Shown here in pieces: positions 6,454 through 14,906 of a DNA stretch of 41,457 nucleotides (positions are counted from its first letter, which is position 1; the number at the start of each line of letters is the position of its first letter). The notes below the pieces were generated by a model. It was not told the DNA's origin. It did not search any database and saw only the letters and a list, made by a program, of their open reading frames with translations. The stretch spans positions 1-41,457 of the forward strand of contig CAZYLK010000034.1 of the NCBI GenBank assembly GCA_964648365.1, given 5' to 3'. This stretch comes from SURF-32 sp964648365 (GTDB lineage: Bacteria; Planctomycetota; Phycisphaerae; UBA1845). A program made the position numbers and the translations under genes.

Positions 6454-8256
6454 ATGCCACGCAAGCGCACCTGTTGGGGGATGGCGGTCGTCGCCGGCTG
6501 CATCGTGATCGCGGCAAGCGCCCCGGCCCAGGATGGGGTTATCGATCTGACCGACGAGTCGACCTTCGTTCGCACCGTCGTCGACGGCTCGATCTACGAC
6601 ACGCGGCTGGTCGAGCCGCAGATTCAGGGGTCGTCTGGCTGGCGGGGTCCGGTGACGGTCGTCAAAGACCACCTGCCGCCGCACTGGGGCCGTGGAGCGG
6701 AAGAGGTCGGACCGCCGAACGACCTGGCGCCCGGCGCCATGTCGGATCAACCTGGCGCGTCGGCGGTGGAGGGCTTCGCGGGCATCCAGCAGACGCGCTG
6801 GTCGCCGCCGGACCCGACCCTGGCCGTGGGGCCGACGCACGTCGTCGAGACGGTCAATTCGACCGTCAGCTTTTTCACCCGCGACGGCCAGGTCACGTTC
6901 TCCGTCGATCTGGACAGCAACGGCAACCCGGGCTTCTTCGAAGGCGTCGGCGCGGGAGACTTCGTCGTCGATCCGCGGGTCGTTTATGACCAGTACGAGG
7001 AGCGCTTCGTCATCATCGCCATCGAGGTCTACTTCGGAAACAGCACCGCCACCATCGACATCGCCGTCTCCGACGACAGCGATCCGCACGGCGTCTGGTA
7101 CAAATATCGCACCAACGCGGTCATCCGCGTGGGCAACACGAACATGTGGCCCGACTATCCCGGCGAAGGGTATGACCAGGACGCGTACTACGTCACCGGA
7201 AACCTGTTCAGCTTTGGCGGCGCTCCGGACGGGAGTGTGCTCTTCCGCATCTTCGAAAAGGCGCCGCTGCTGACCGGCCAGCCGGCAAGAATCACCGACC
7301 TGCGCCGGACCAACACCGGCGCGGTACAGGCCGTGCATACGTTCGGCGATGCGCCCGCCCAGTACTTCGCGTCCACCGGCAACGGCGCCACCATCGACCT
7401 GCACGCCATCGCCGACCCGCTGGGTCAGCCCAGCATCGTTTCGGCCGCGGTGACGGTTCCGAACTACACCAAGCCCTCGCGGTTCAACGTCCCCACCCCG
7501 AACGGGACGATCGACAGCCTCGACGGCCGCGTGATCAACGCTCAGTGGCGCAGCGGCCAGCTTTACACGGCTCACCCGATCATGGTCGGCGGCCGCAACG
7601 TCGCTCGCTGGTATCAGTTCGCCACGAACAACTGGCCCGCCGGCGGTTCGCCCAGCCTCGTGCAGTCGGGGAACGTCGACGCCGGCCAGGGTCTCCACAC
7701 GTTCTTCCCCGCCATCTATGCCGACCGCAACGACAACGTCGGCCTGGTCGTCGCGAAGTCGAGCGGCAGCGTCCGGCCGACCGTCGAGGTCACGGGACGA
7801 CTGGCCGGCGATCCGCCCGGGCAGATGGGCGCGCTGCAACTGGCGAAGGAAAGCGCCAGCGGCTACTCCGGCCGCTACGGCGACTACTTCGACATGGCGA
7901 TCGACCCGCTGGACGATCGCACCTTCTGGTCGGTCGGCCAATACGCCAACGGCGTCGGGAACTGGGGCACGTGGATCTCGCACTTCACGGTCGGCGCCGG
8001 CGAAGAGGTCGGCTGCGACGACATCAAGAAGTTCAAGGCCTCCTGCAAACGCAACTCCGTCAAGGCCATCCTCAAGCTCGTGGACAACAGCCACAGCGGC
8101 GAAACGGTGACGTTCGGCATCTCGCGGCTGGCCGTGGACGTTCAAATCAGCGGCAAGAAGGCCAAGGCGAAGGAATGCTGTTTCCAGGGCTCCACGCCCG
8201 TGGTGCTGCTTGCTCCGGGCGGCTGCGTGGATCCGATCAACGTCGATTGCCAGTGA
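6454..8256 (+). CDS. Large secreted protein of unknown function
   Basis: The start is ATG 6454, with AAGGAG at 6441-6446; an in-frame ATG 45 bp upstream has no such site. The product is 600 residues. A signal peptide (about 1-29, ending ASAPAQ) is followed by a region carrying PPDPTLAVGPTHVVE (about 127-141), a signature I have seen in large secreted proteins of planctomycetes, myxobacteria and Bacteroidota; I cannot name the domain. Further repeated sheet-like segments with many Gly/Asn/Asp (e.g. WPDYPGEGYDQDAYYVTGN) suggest a beta-propeller-like body. Four Cys lie in the last ~85 residues, which read as a separate basic C-terminal region (KKFKASCKRNSVKAIL). It is probably extracellular. No catalytic residues can be assigned. 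Confidence 0.8.
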   Translation: MPRKRTCWGMAVVAGCIVIAASAPAQDGVIDLTDESTFVRTVVDGSIYDTRLVEPQIQGSSGWRGPVTVVKDHLPPHWGRGAEEVGPPNDLAPGAMSDQPGASAVEGFAGIQQTRWSPPDPTLAVGPTHVVETVNSTVSFFTRDGQVTFSVDLDSNGNPGFFEGVGAGDFVVDPRVVYDQYEERFVIIAIEVYFGNSTATIDIAVSDDSDPHGVWYKYRTNAVIRVGNTNMWPDYPGEGYDQDAYYVTGNLFSFGGAPDGSVLFRIFEKAPLLTGQPARITDLRRTNTGAVQAVHTFGDAPAQYFASTGNGATIDLHAIADPLGQPSIVSAAVTVPNYTKPSRFNVPTPNGTIDSLDGRVINAQWRSGQLYTAHPIMVGGRNVARWYQFATNNWPAGGSPSLVQSGNVDAGQGLHTFFPAIYADRNDNVGLVVAKSSGSVRPTVEVTGRLAGDPPGQMGALQLAKESASGYSGRYGDYFDMAIDPLDDRTFWSVGQYANGVGNWGTWISHFTVGAGEEVGCDDIKKFKASCKRNSVKAILKLVDNSHSGETVTFGISRLAVDVQISGKKAKAKECCFQGSTPVVLLAPGGCVDPINVDCQ

Positions 8257-8334
8257 CGCGGCCATGTTGCGATCGTGTGAACGACGGATAAAAACCGCGC
8301 AGGAGTGCTCGACAACTAATTACCGCTGCGTCGC

Positions 8335-8362
8335 TTGCCCGGTGATCAGGCGCTGCTAATAA
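8335..8362 (+). promoter_or_regulatory. Candidate promoter of the 8.37-8.62 kb RNA / secretin operon
   Basis: TTGCCC (8335-8340), a 16-bp spacer and TAATAA (8357-8362) are present, the only AT-rich -10-like hexamer in this stretch. Transcription would begin near 8369, about 480 nt before the first gene and about 250 nt before a strong terminator. Confidence 0.45.
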
Positions 8363-8368
8363 TCCTGC

Positions 8369-8624
8369 GTCGTCGGGCGGGTGGCGTGATCATCCGACGA
8401 TGGACCGTCCGGCCGGACCGGGCGACTCAGACGAAATCAGGGCTTGGTACCAGGCGCAGGCAGACCCGGAGGGGTGGCCTTGCGCGGCCGGCAGGCCGAG
8501 ACCCGCCGGACCGTACCGGACGCCTTCTTTCTTTCCTCCTTACGCGTCACACTCCTCCTCGTGACGCGGACGACCACAGCACCACTCTCGCCTCCCCCCA
8601 GGCGAGGGTGGTGCGGCCCTTTTT
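8369..8624 (+). ncRNA. Candidate small RNA or attenuated leader
   Basis: The span runs from the predicted start point to an intrinsic terminator. It carries an 8-bp perfect hairpin CGCGTCAC/GTGACGCG (8543-8550, 8561-8568) whose 10-nt loop contains CCTCCTC (8554-8560), complementary to a Shine-Dalgarno sequence. The terminator hairpin that follows has a CCCCCC loop. C-rich exposed loops beside a terminator are typical of trans-acting sRNAs that mask ribosome sites. Alternatively, it is a leader that controls read-through into the secretin operon. No known riboswitch class was recognised, and no gene is supported between 8257 and 8847. Confidence 0.4.
8579..8624 (+). terminator. Strong intrinsic terminator upstream of the secretin operon
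   Basis: A stem of 15 bp (8579-8593 with 8600-8614, one G-T wobble) closes a 6-nt C loop and is followed after 5 nt by TTTTT (8620-8624). It is 323 bp after the preceding gene and 224 bp before the next, so it terminates a separate transcript or attenuates the operon. Confidence 0.85.
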
Positions 8625-8847
8625 ACGCCGCCTGATTCTGACGATCGACTGCCCACGCGCCGCTCTGCTCTGCCATCGTCCGAGTCCCCTGTCTCAACCC
8701 ACCCGCGCCAGCGTCCGATACCTCCGGGGCGGAGGGCATCGTCGCTTCGGCGGCGCGCCCCTTCCGCACGGTTGCGTCGTCGCTGTCGCTGCGACGGACC
8801 GGACGCGAGCGCTTCGACCGTGTCGAAGCCTGTCAGGGAGGACAGTG

Positions 8848-9141
8848 ATGCTCCAGTCTGACGCCCGTGGTGAACGGGTCATCCGCGCAATACTGGTTAC
8901 CGTGCTCGTGCTGACCTGCGGCCGCGTCTGGCTCGGCGAGAGCCTCGCCACACCGGTGGCGGAAGCGCAGGCCTTCGACCCCGCCGCCCAGCGGAAGGCC
9001 ATCGCCGACGCCATCGAGCGCAGTAACGAACTGTTGACCGAGATACGCGACCTGCTGAAGAAGGGCGTCATCAATGTCCGCGTACGGAGTACCGATAATC
9101 AGCCAGGCCGGTCGGACGAGGACGCGATGGATGGTCCGTAG
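8848..9141 (+). CDS. Small exported or inner-membrane-anchored helical protein
   Basis: The product is 97 residues from ATG 8848, with AGGGAGG (8835-8841) as ribosome site. One hydrophobic segment at about residues 11-28 (VIRAILVTVLVLTCGRVW) is a signal peptide or anchor. A helical segment (RKAIADAIERSNELLTEIRDLLKKG, about 50-74) and a short strand INVRVRS follow. The helix-then-INVRV layout recurs in small planctomycete proteins, but I know no function. It is the first gene of a probable operon with the secretin that starts 92 bp downstream and may be a partner or assembly factor; that is inference from position. Confidence 0.7.
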   Translation: MLQSDARGERVIRAILVTVLVLTCGRVWLGESLATPVAEAQAFDPAAQRKAIADAIERSNELLTEIRDLLKKGVINVRVRSTDNQPGRSDEDAMDGP

Positions 9142-9233
9142 TGCGGTCGCGCGGCGCCGACGCCGCGTTTCGCCCGTATCGACCCGGTCCCGCATTCGAG
9201 GCGGCACGGCCGCCAGCGTTGGGAGTCAGCTTC

Positions 9234-11105
9234 ATGCCGTCGAGAGGACATCGCCCGGCCGCCGCCGCATTCGCGTGGCTGGCCCTCTGTCTTGCGGGCG
9301 CCGGTGCGTCGGGGCAGCTCACTCCGCAGCAGCCCGCGCCTGAGCAACCCGTCGACGCAACCGCGCCTCAAGCGGACGCCGAGCCCAAGAAGGCGTCCGG
9401 CGACGATCACACCGTCGCCGTCAATGAACACGGCGGCATCCAGATGCACGTCTCCGGCATGTCGCTGTCGGGCGTGCTGCGCTGGCTGGCCATCGAGAGC
9501 AAGCAGAACATCATCGCTTCGCCCGGCGTGACCGGAAAAGTCGATGCCAATCTCTACAACGTCACGCTCGACGAGGCGCTGGACGCCATCCTGCGGCCCA
9601 ACGACGCCGGCTTCATCCGGCGCGGCAACTTCATCTATGTTTATACGAACAAGGAACTCGACGAACTGCTGGTCGCCCAGCCGGAAGGCCGCGTCTATCA
9701 CCTGAATTACATCCGCGCCACCGAGGCGGAGGCGATCGTCAAGCCGCTGCTGGGAACGAACGGCACCATCTCGCGATCCCCCGACCCGGAGATCGGCATC
9801 GCCAGCGCCGCCGAACAGGCGGGCGGGCAGGACTGGGCCGGGCCGGATTACCTCTACGTGTTTGACCGGCCGGACGTCCATCAGCGCGTCGCCGAGACCC
9901 TCGCCAAGATCGACGTCCGCCCCCGACAGGTTCTCGTGGAGGCGACGATCCTGCGCGCCAGCCTCACCGACGACAACGCCCTGGGCGTGGACTTCACGCT
10001 CGTCGGCGGCGTCGATCTGGAATTGCTCGGCTCCACCTCGAACGCCATTACCGACATAACCGTCGGCCAGCTTCCGACGGATCGGTTCGAGCTGTTCAAC
10101 TCGAACGCCAGCACCGACTTCATCGGCGACCTGCCGCCCGGCGGCATCACCCTCGGCATCATCAAAGATCACGTCGCCGTCTTCCTGAAGGCGCTCGAAC
10201 AGGTGACGGACACGTCGGTCATCGCCAACCCGAAAGTGCTGGCGCTCAATCGCCAGAAGGGACAGGTCATCGTGGGCCGCCGCGACGGCTACCTGACGAC
10301 CACCTTCACCGAAACCACGGCCCAGCAGACCATCGAGTTTCTCGAGACCGGCACGCAGTTGATTTTCCGCCCCTTCATCGGCAACGATGGCTACGTCCGC
10401 GTCGAGCTTCACCCCGAAGACAGCACCGGCGGCGTGGACAGCCAGGGGCTGCCCTTCGAGCAGACGACCGAAGTCACGACCAACGTCATCGTCCGCGACG
10501 GACACACCATCCTGATCGGCGGCCTCTTCCGCGAACTCGCCACCGACACGCGCTCGCAGGTTCCGGCCCTGGGCGACATCCCCGGCCTGGGCATGTTCTT
10601 CCAGTCGCGGCAGGACAACTCGACGCGCGAGGAAGTCATCATTCTGCTGACCGTTCACGTGGTGAAGGACGATGAGAATTACGCCCGCATGTCGGTCGAA
10701 CTCGACGAGGAGATCGAGAAAATGCGCGTCGGCCTGCGGGCCGGGATGATGTGGCACGGCCGCGAGCGGCTCGCCCAGGCGCACTATCGCCGCGCCCTGG
10801 AACACTACGCCGACGGCGACATCGACAAGGCGCTGTGGAACCTCAACATGGCGCTGGGCAACTACCCGCGCTTCCTGGCCGCCATCGACCTGAAAGAGAG
10901 CATCGTCGGACAGCGGCAATGGGAAGAGGAAGGCACCGCCGGCCGCCATTTCATCCGCACGCTCATCGGCCGCGAAAACGCCGAGTGGGTGCCGGACTAC
11001 GAGCGGCAGTGGCCGCTCGCGCCCGCCCCGCAGGGCGCCGAACCCGCCCCAGAACCAGCCGCGCCGCCCGCGGACGACCCGACCGACCCCACGGACATTG
11101 AATGA
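9234..11105 (+). CDS. Secretin (outer-membrane pore of type II secretion / type IV pilus superfamily)
   Basis: The start is ATG 9234 (GGGAG at 9221-9225), which gives a clean signal peptide (about 1-28, to GAGASG); the product is 623 residues. An STN/N0-like domain lies at about 62-140 (GGIQMHVSGMSLSGVLRWLA ... FIRRGNFIYVYTNKE), then an N1/NolW-like segment (VYHLNYIRATEAEAIVKPLL, about 158-180). The secretin pore domain spans about 300-478 and includes the signature VPALGDIPGLGMFF (about 442-455) and EEVIILLTVHVV. A TPR-like extension (AHYRRALEHYADGDIDKALW, about 513-532) follows and is unusual for GspD or PilQ. The last ~40 residues are Pro/Ala-rich. It should form a large multimeric channel in the outer membrane. 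No other secretion or pilus genes are nearby. It overlaps the next gene by ATGA. Confidence 0.93.
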   Translation: MPSRGHRPAAAAFAWLALCLAGAGASGQLTPQQPAPEQPVDATAPQADAEPKKASGDDHTVAVNEHGGIQMHVSGMSLSGVLRWLAIESKQNIIASPGVTGKVDANLYNVTLDEALDAILRPNDAGFIRRGNFIYVYTNKELDELLVAQPEGRVYHLNYIRATEAEAIVKPLLGTNGTISRSPDPEIGIASAAEQAGGQDWAGPDYLYVFDRPDVHQRVAETLAKIDVRPRQVLVEATILRASLTDDNALGVDFTLVGGVDLELLGSTSNAITDITVGQLPTDRFELFNSNASTDFIGDLPPGGITLGIIKDHVAVFLKALEQVTDTSVIANPKVLALNRQKGQVIVGRRDGYLTTTFTETTAQQTIEFLETGTQLIFRPFIGNDGYVRVELHPEDSTGGVDSQGLPFEQTTEVTTNVIVRDGHTILIGGLFRELATDTRSQVPALGDIPGLGMFFQSRQDNSTREEVIILLTVHVVKDDENYARMSVELDEEIEKMRVGLRAGMMWHGRERLAQAHYRRALEHYADGDIDKALWNLNMALGNYPRFLAAIDLKESIVGQRQWEEEGTAGRHFIRTLIGRENAEWVPDYERQWPLAPAPQGAEPAPEPAAPPADDPTDPTDIE

Positions 11106-12250
11106 TGCATAAAGGCACCATCCGACGGACCCTGTTGATAGGCCTGTGCAGCGCCGCCGCGCTGACCTCCGGCTGCGCGCACCTGACCCACAAACAACAC
11201 GCCGAGCAGGCGCAGCGAAGCTGGGATCAAATCCGGGCGCAGGTCAAGCTCCAGTTGGCGACCCAGCTTTTCGACACCGGACACGCCATAGAAGCGGCGC
11301 GCGCGTGTGAAGAGACGCTGGCGCTCGATCCGTCGTCGGCGGGTGCGTATGCCCTGCTGGCCCGGGCGCGGCTGGAACTCGGCGACGTGTCCGGCGCGAC
11401 CACCATCCTGCGCCTCGCCATCGCCGCCGACGTGACCACCGCGGAACTGACCTATCTCCAGGGCGTCGTGCTGGAGCAGCGCGGCAACTTCACCGATGCG
11501 CTGACGCACTACGAAAAAGCCTGCGCCGACGGGCCGTCGGAGCTGGATCACTGGCTGGCCTACGCCGAATGCCTGGTGGCCGCCGGGCGGGAAAACGAAG
11601 CGCTGATCGTCATCTTGCAGCAGATGGACGCCGTCGATCGCAACGGCGCGATGGCGCTGCTGGGCGCGCGCGTCGCCGAGCTGACCGGCGACGGCGCAAC
11701 GTCCGATCGCCTCTATCGCCGCGCCGCGCAGGAGTCGCAGTCGCCGGCCACGCTGGTCGAGTACGGCCTGTCGCTGGTATCGCGGCAGCGGTTTGCCGAA
11801 GGCCGCGTCGTGCTGGAGCCGCTGCTGGTCGGCAACCTTGAAGGTCGCCCGGAAGGGGCGATCCGCCGGGCCGTGGCTCAGTGCCACCTGGCCCTGGCCG
11901 ACCCGCGCCTGGCGATGACCACGCTGGGAGACTACGTGCGGCTGCACGGCGAGGATCTGGGGGCGCAACTGCTCTACGCCGCGGCCGCGCTGCAGGTGGA
12001 CAACTTTCACGTCGCACTGCAAGGGGCCCACACGGTGCTGGCCCGCCGCCCGCACGACCCGGAGGCGCTGCTGATCATCGCCACCGTGCATCAGAAGCTC
12101 GGCCAGACGGAAGCGGCGCTCAAAGCGCTCGACCGGCTCCTGCTGGAGCGGCCCTCCGACGACCTCGCCCTCCGCCTCCGCGACCGCGTCGCCCACGCCG
12201 CGCAGCACCCGCCCACGCACCTGGCCGACGCGCGGGCTGAGGCGCCCTGA
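11102..12250 (+). CDS. TPR-repeat lipoprotein, secretin partner candidate
   Basis: The ATG overlaps the secretin stop (ATGA), so translation is probably coupled; a second ATG follows at 11105. The product is 382 residues. A lipoprotein signal ends in LTSGC with the lipidated Cys at residue 25. The rest is made of TPR-like helix pairs, e.g. ATQLFDTGHAIEAARACEET, AYALLARARLELGDVSGATT, YLQGVVLEQRGNFTDALTHY and LLIIATVHQKLGQTEAALKA. Lipoproteins with TPRs (PilF/PilW type) act as pilotins that place secretins in the outer membrane. The gene order and coupling make that role a sensible inference here, though sequence identity to PilF was not tested. Confidence 0.85.
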   Translation: MMHKGTIRRTLLIGLCSAAALTSGCAHLTHKQHAEQAQRSWDQIRAQVKLQLATQLFDTGHAIEAARACEETLALDPSSAGAYALLARARLELGDVSGATTILRLAIAADVTTAELTYLQGVVLEQRGNFTDALTHYEKACADGPSELDHWLAYAECLVAAGRENEALIVILQQMDAVDRNGAMALLGARVAELTGDGATSDRLYRRAAQESQSPATLVEYGLSLVSRQRFAEGRVVLEPLLVGNLEGRPEGAIRRAVAQCHLALADPRLAMTTLGDYVRLHGEDLGAQLLYAAAALQVDNFHVALQGAHTVLARRPHDPEALLIIATVHQKLGQTEAALKALDRLLLERPSDDLALRLRDRVAHAAQHPPTHLADARAEAP

Positions 12251-12350
12251 CGCGCGCACGGCGGGTTGCCCGGCCACGTCCGGTCGATCGCTGCGGACGC
12301 GCGACGCGCAGGGATGAGCGCCGGGTCTCCAGGGAGTCACGCGCACAGGA

Positions 12351-12387
12351 GCGCCCCTCCGCAGGCGCGTCACCTGGGGAGGGGCGC
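12351..12387. terminator. Hairpin between convergent genes
   Basis: GCGCCCCTCC (12351-12360) pairs perfectly with GGAGGGGCGC (12378-12387). It lies between the ends of the TPR lipoprotein gene (plus) and the strand-repeat gene (minus) and could serve both. No T-tract follows on either strand, so factor-independent termination is uncertain. Confidence 0.45.
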
Positions 12388-12497
12388 GGGAATCAGGGCG
12401 ACGAATGAAGCCCGGCGATAGGAACCGGCTTCAAGGGCGGCCGCGATGCGGACCGCAGCGTGGATCGCCGCCGATACGCTATGAGCATGACCCGCTG

Positions 12498-13418
12498 CTA
12501 CGGGCAGGTCGTGCAGGCGATCATGCCGAACCGGGCGTAGCCGCCGCTACCGACGAAGATCGCAGGCTCGGTCGGTCCGCCGCCGGTGGACGCGAAGTTG
12601 AGCGGCCCGGTGGAACAGAACGACTTTCCCGCTGCGACATAGAGCACGTAGTGGAAGTCGCCCTGGCTCTCGCCGGTCAGCACGGTGGCGCCGCTGGTCA
12701 CGACGCAGCCGTCGTCGACCAGTTGGATCATGCCGCCGTCGGTATCGGTCACCCGCCACTCGCCGCCAAAGACGCTGACTTCGACGCTGAGCACGCCGTC
12801 GTCGCGGGCCTCGAACACGCCGGTGCCGCTCTTGGACCGCAGGTCCAGTTCGAGCGGGTCGGTGTCGCTTTCGGCGTAGACGAAGGCGTTGTTGACGAGC
12901 TTGACGTTGACCCTGCCGCTGCCGCGCAGGCGGACCGAGCAGGTGTCGATCAGCGTGTCGTCGCAGTCGTGCTCAAGCGTCAGCTCGTCGTCATCGTCGG
13001 TCAACTCGTTGATCTGCGCCCCGGCGTCGCTCATCAGGATGTCGCCGTTGTTGCCCTCGATGGTGACGGCGCCGTTGATCTTGAGGACGCCGACGACCTC
13101 CAGCTTGCCCGTGTCGGTGATCTGGGAAAGCTGGCTGGTCCCGTCGCCGAGTTCCAGAATGCCTCCCGAGAGGATCTTCACGTGCGAGCCGCTGCCGTCG
13201 ATCTGGATCTGGCCCGCCTTGGCAACCGCCGAGTTGTCGATCTCCGGACGGGTGCCGTTGTTGATGATGGCGAGGTCGTTCGGGCCCGGGGCGTTGTTGT
13301 CCCACTTGTTGTTCTGGTGCCAACTGTCACCATTTCCGCCGGTCCACGTGGTGGTGCCCGCCAACGCGCTCGGCCCTGCGGCCACGACCATCGTGACAAG
13401 AATCAATGTGATTCGCAT
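12498..13418 (-). CDS. Exported beta-strand-repeat protein with WTGG..NKW N-terminal motif
   Basis: The start is ATG 13418, preceded by GGAGAAAG, which follows directly with a signal peptide (MRITLILVTMVVAAGPSALA); upstream in-frame codons are polar. The product is 306 residues. The mature start, TTTWTGGNGDSWHQNNKWDN, then PNDLAIINN, is the repeat style of autotransporter-associated beta-strand proteins and of planctomycete secreted proteins. The body has short repeats typical of a right-handed beta-helix (e.g. GTSQLSQITDTGKLEVVGVLK, SGRVNVKLVNNAFV). No autotransporter barrel, dockerin or sorting tail is present, so it is probably released or periplasmic. A shorter relative lies at 14907-15263 on the same strand. 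Confidence 0.75.
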   Translation of the reverse strand: MRITLILVTMVVAAGPSALAGTTTWTGGNGDSWHQNNKWDNNAPGPNDLAIINNGTRPEIDNSAVAKAGQIQIDGSGSHVKILSGGILELGDGTSQLSQITDTGKLEVVGVLKINGAVTIEGNNGDILMSDAGAQINELTDDDDELTLEHDCDDTLIDTCSVRLRGSGRVNVKLVNNAFVYAESDTDPLELDLRSKSGTGVFEARDDGVLSVEVSVFGGEWRVTDTDGGMIQLVDDGCVVTSGATVLTGESQGDFHYVLYVAAGKSFCSTGPLNFASTGGGPTEPAIFVGSGGYARFGMIACTTCP

Positions 13419-13538
13419 TTCACTTTCTCCGTGTCCCCGCGCCTGCGAGGACGTCTTGAAGGGTCTGAACAGATGCCGGAGCGACACGCGCCGCTCTCGG
13501 ACGGTTATGGTGGCATCCATGCCAATGTGTTTGTATCC

Positions 13539-14744
13539 TTACGGTCCTTGAAAGGCGTTCTGAAACCGGGCGAAGTCGCCCAGGTCCACGTCCCCGTCGT
13601 AGTCGATGTCCAGGAAACGGCAGTCGCAGAGACGATCGGCCTGTCCAGGGCCGGTCATGCACTCCGCAACGGCTTTGTAATCGCTGAGGTCGATAGCGCC
13701 ATCAAATTCTGAGTCGCCGGTCCGTATCCGACGCAGAACAAGGATGCCGTATCGGCGATCCACAGGCCCGCGGCTCCGCCACCACACGGCCTCGCCCCAA
13801 TCATTGAGCCGACCCGCACTATAGGACGTCTGCGCGTCATCCACGAGGCGATAGAATTTCCCGCTCTTGCCGTCAACGAGCCACGGTTGCCAGACCTGAA
13901 GATTCTCGTACCAGCGGTAGAAGTACACGTCACCGCGGTTGTTGATGTCAGGGGCTCGCCCATCATCCGTCAGCAGCCGTGTCTGCCCGTCTTCCCAGAA
14001 TTCGACCGCTGGGATGCCAGTCCACGCCACCTGGCCAATATCGTTGATCGATGGAACCTGGAGCTGCTCGAAGGAGGAAGGAAGTACCGTCACACGACCG
14101 TCGGAGTACATATGAATCTCTGATACCCACGGGTTTACGCAGACATTATCAGCCTCCCAGACCACGTCCCCTCGGGAATTGATGTCCGGCGACTGATCCC
14201 ACAGCCGATCGCGCTGACTGATCTTCCGAGTCTCGACCGTATCCCACAGCACAATGTCGCCCTTACAGCCGTACCGCGTCCGGTCTCCACGACCCCACGC
14301 GACCCATCCCTGATTATTGATCACGGGGGCATGCACCATCTTCAGCGGCTTCCTCACGCTGGAGTCCAGCAGGATTTCGCCACCCGCACGCCAGAGGATG
14401 ATCTCGTCGTCGTCGGGCGGGTCCACGGTGCGAGCCCAGACGATCTCCCCGTGGCCGTTAATCCGCGGGGCAAGATCCCGCCATGGATTCTCAGTAATGC
14501 GTCTGAGCTTGCCGTTGTCATACAGGAATATCTCCCTGTCCTGCTGGTCCGGTCCCATCTGCGAGTCGAATACGATCTCTCCGCAGTCGTTGATGTCCGG
14601 ATAGCCCGACAGTCGCTCCGATCGAAATATCTCGACGACTTCAAACCCCTCCGGAATTTCAACCTGGGCCAGCGCCGCGCCGCTGAAGCTCAACGCCGAC
14701 CACGCTCCTACCATCAAACTGACAACGACTGATCCCAAACGCAT
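13539..14744 (-). CDS. Secreted beta-propeller-like protein with C-terminal dockerin-like repeats
   Basis: ATG 14744 is preceded by GGAGTGAG. The product is 401 residues. A signal peptide (about 1-27, ending AALA) is followed by repeats built on (D/S)IN..G.(I/V)(V/A)(F/W) (e.g. YPDINDCGEIVFDS, APRINGHGEIVWAR, SPDINSRGDVVWEA, VPSINDIGQVAWTG, APDINNRGDVYFYR), about seven times at ~45-residue spacing, which fits a beta-propeller. The C-terminus has two Asp-rich loops, DSEFDGAIDLSDYKAV and DIDYDGDVDLGDFARF, the calcium-loop pattern of type I dockerins, common in planctomycete secreted proteins. No cohesin was seen in the window, so the loops may serve another binding role. The substrate is unknown. 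Confidence 0.8.
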   Translation of the reverse strand: MRLGSVVVSLMVGAWSALSFSGAALAQVEIPEGFEVVEIFRSERLSGYPDINDCGEIVFDSQMGPDQQDREIFLYDNGKLRRITENPWRDLAPRINGHGEIVWARTVDPPDDDEIILWRAGGEILLDSSVRKPLKMVHAPVINNQGWVAWGRGDRTRYGCKGDIVLWDTVETRKISQRDRLWDQSPDINSRGDVVWEADNVCVNPWVSEIHMYSDGRVTVLPSSFEQLQVPSINDIGQVAWTGIPAVEFWEDGQTRLLTDDGRAPDINNRGDVYFYRWYENLQVWQPWLVDGKSGKFYRLVDDAQTSYSAGRLNDWGEAVWWRSRGPVDRRYGILVLRRIRTGDSEFDGAIDLSDYKAVAECMTGPGQADRLCDCRFLDIDYDGDVDLGDFARFQNAFQGP

Positions 14745-14906
14745 GATCTCACTCCGCTTCTATTCCCCGTCGGCCCGCTGACCCTGCACGGGGTCTTACC
14801 GGACGACTCTGCTTCCGGACCTATGATTTCGACCGGGGACGCGGGCCTGGACGACCCCGTCCCGGTTTCAGTTACGCCTTACGATGCAGCGGAAACGCCG
14901 CTGCGG

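Noticed and set aside
6436..8265. A 609-codon open frame on the minus strand opposite the large secreted protein.
   Set aside because: Long antisense frames are expected at this GC content. It has Arg/Asp/Val-rich composition, no ribosome site and no signal or motif, while the plus strand has AAGGAG, a signal peptide and sensible sequence.
8369..8624. A known riboswitch class (c-di-GMP, SAH, TPP, cobalamin) upstream of the secretin operon.
   Set aside because: I looked for the conserved core motifs of these classes and could not match them; left as an unassigned RNA.
9099..10949. A 616-codon minus-strand frame opposite the secretin.
   Set aside because: The plus strand encodes an unmistakable secretin; the antisense frame mirrors its codon bias and shows no domain.
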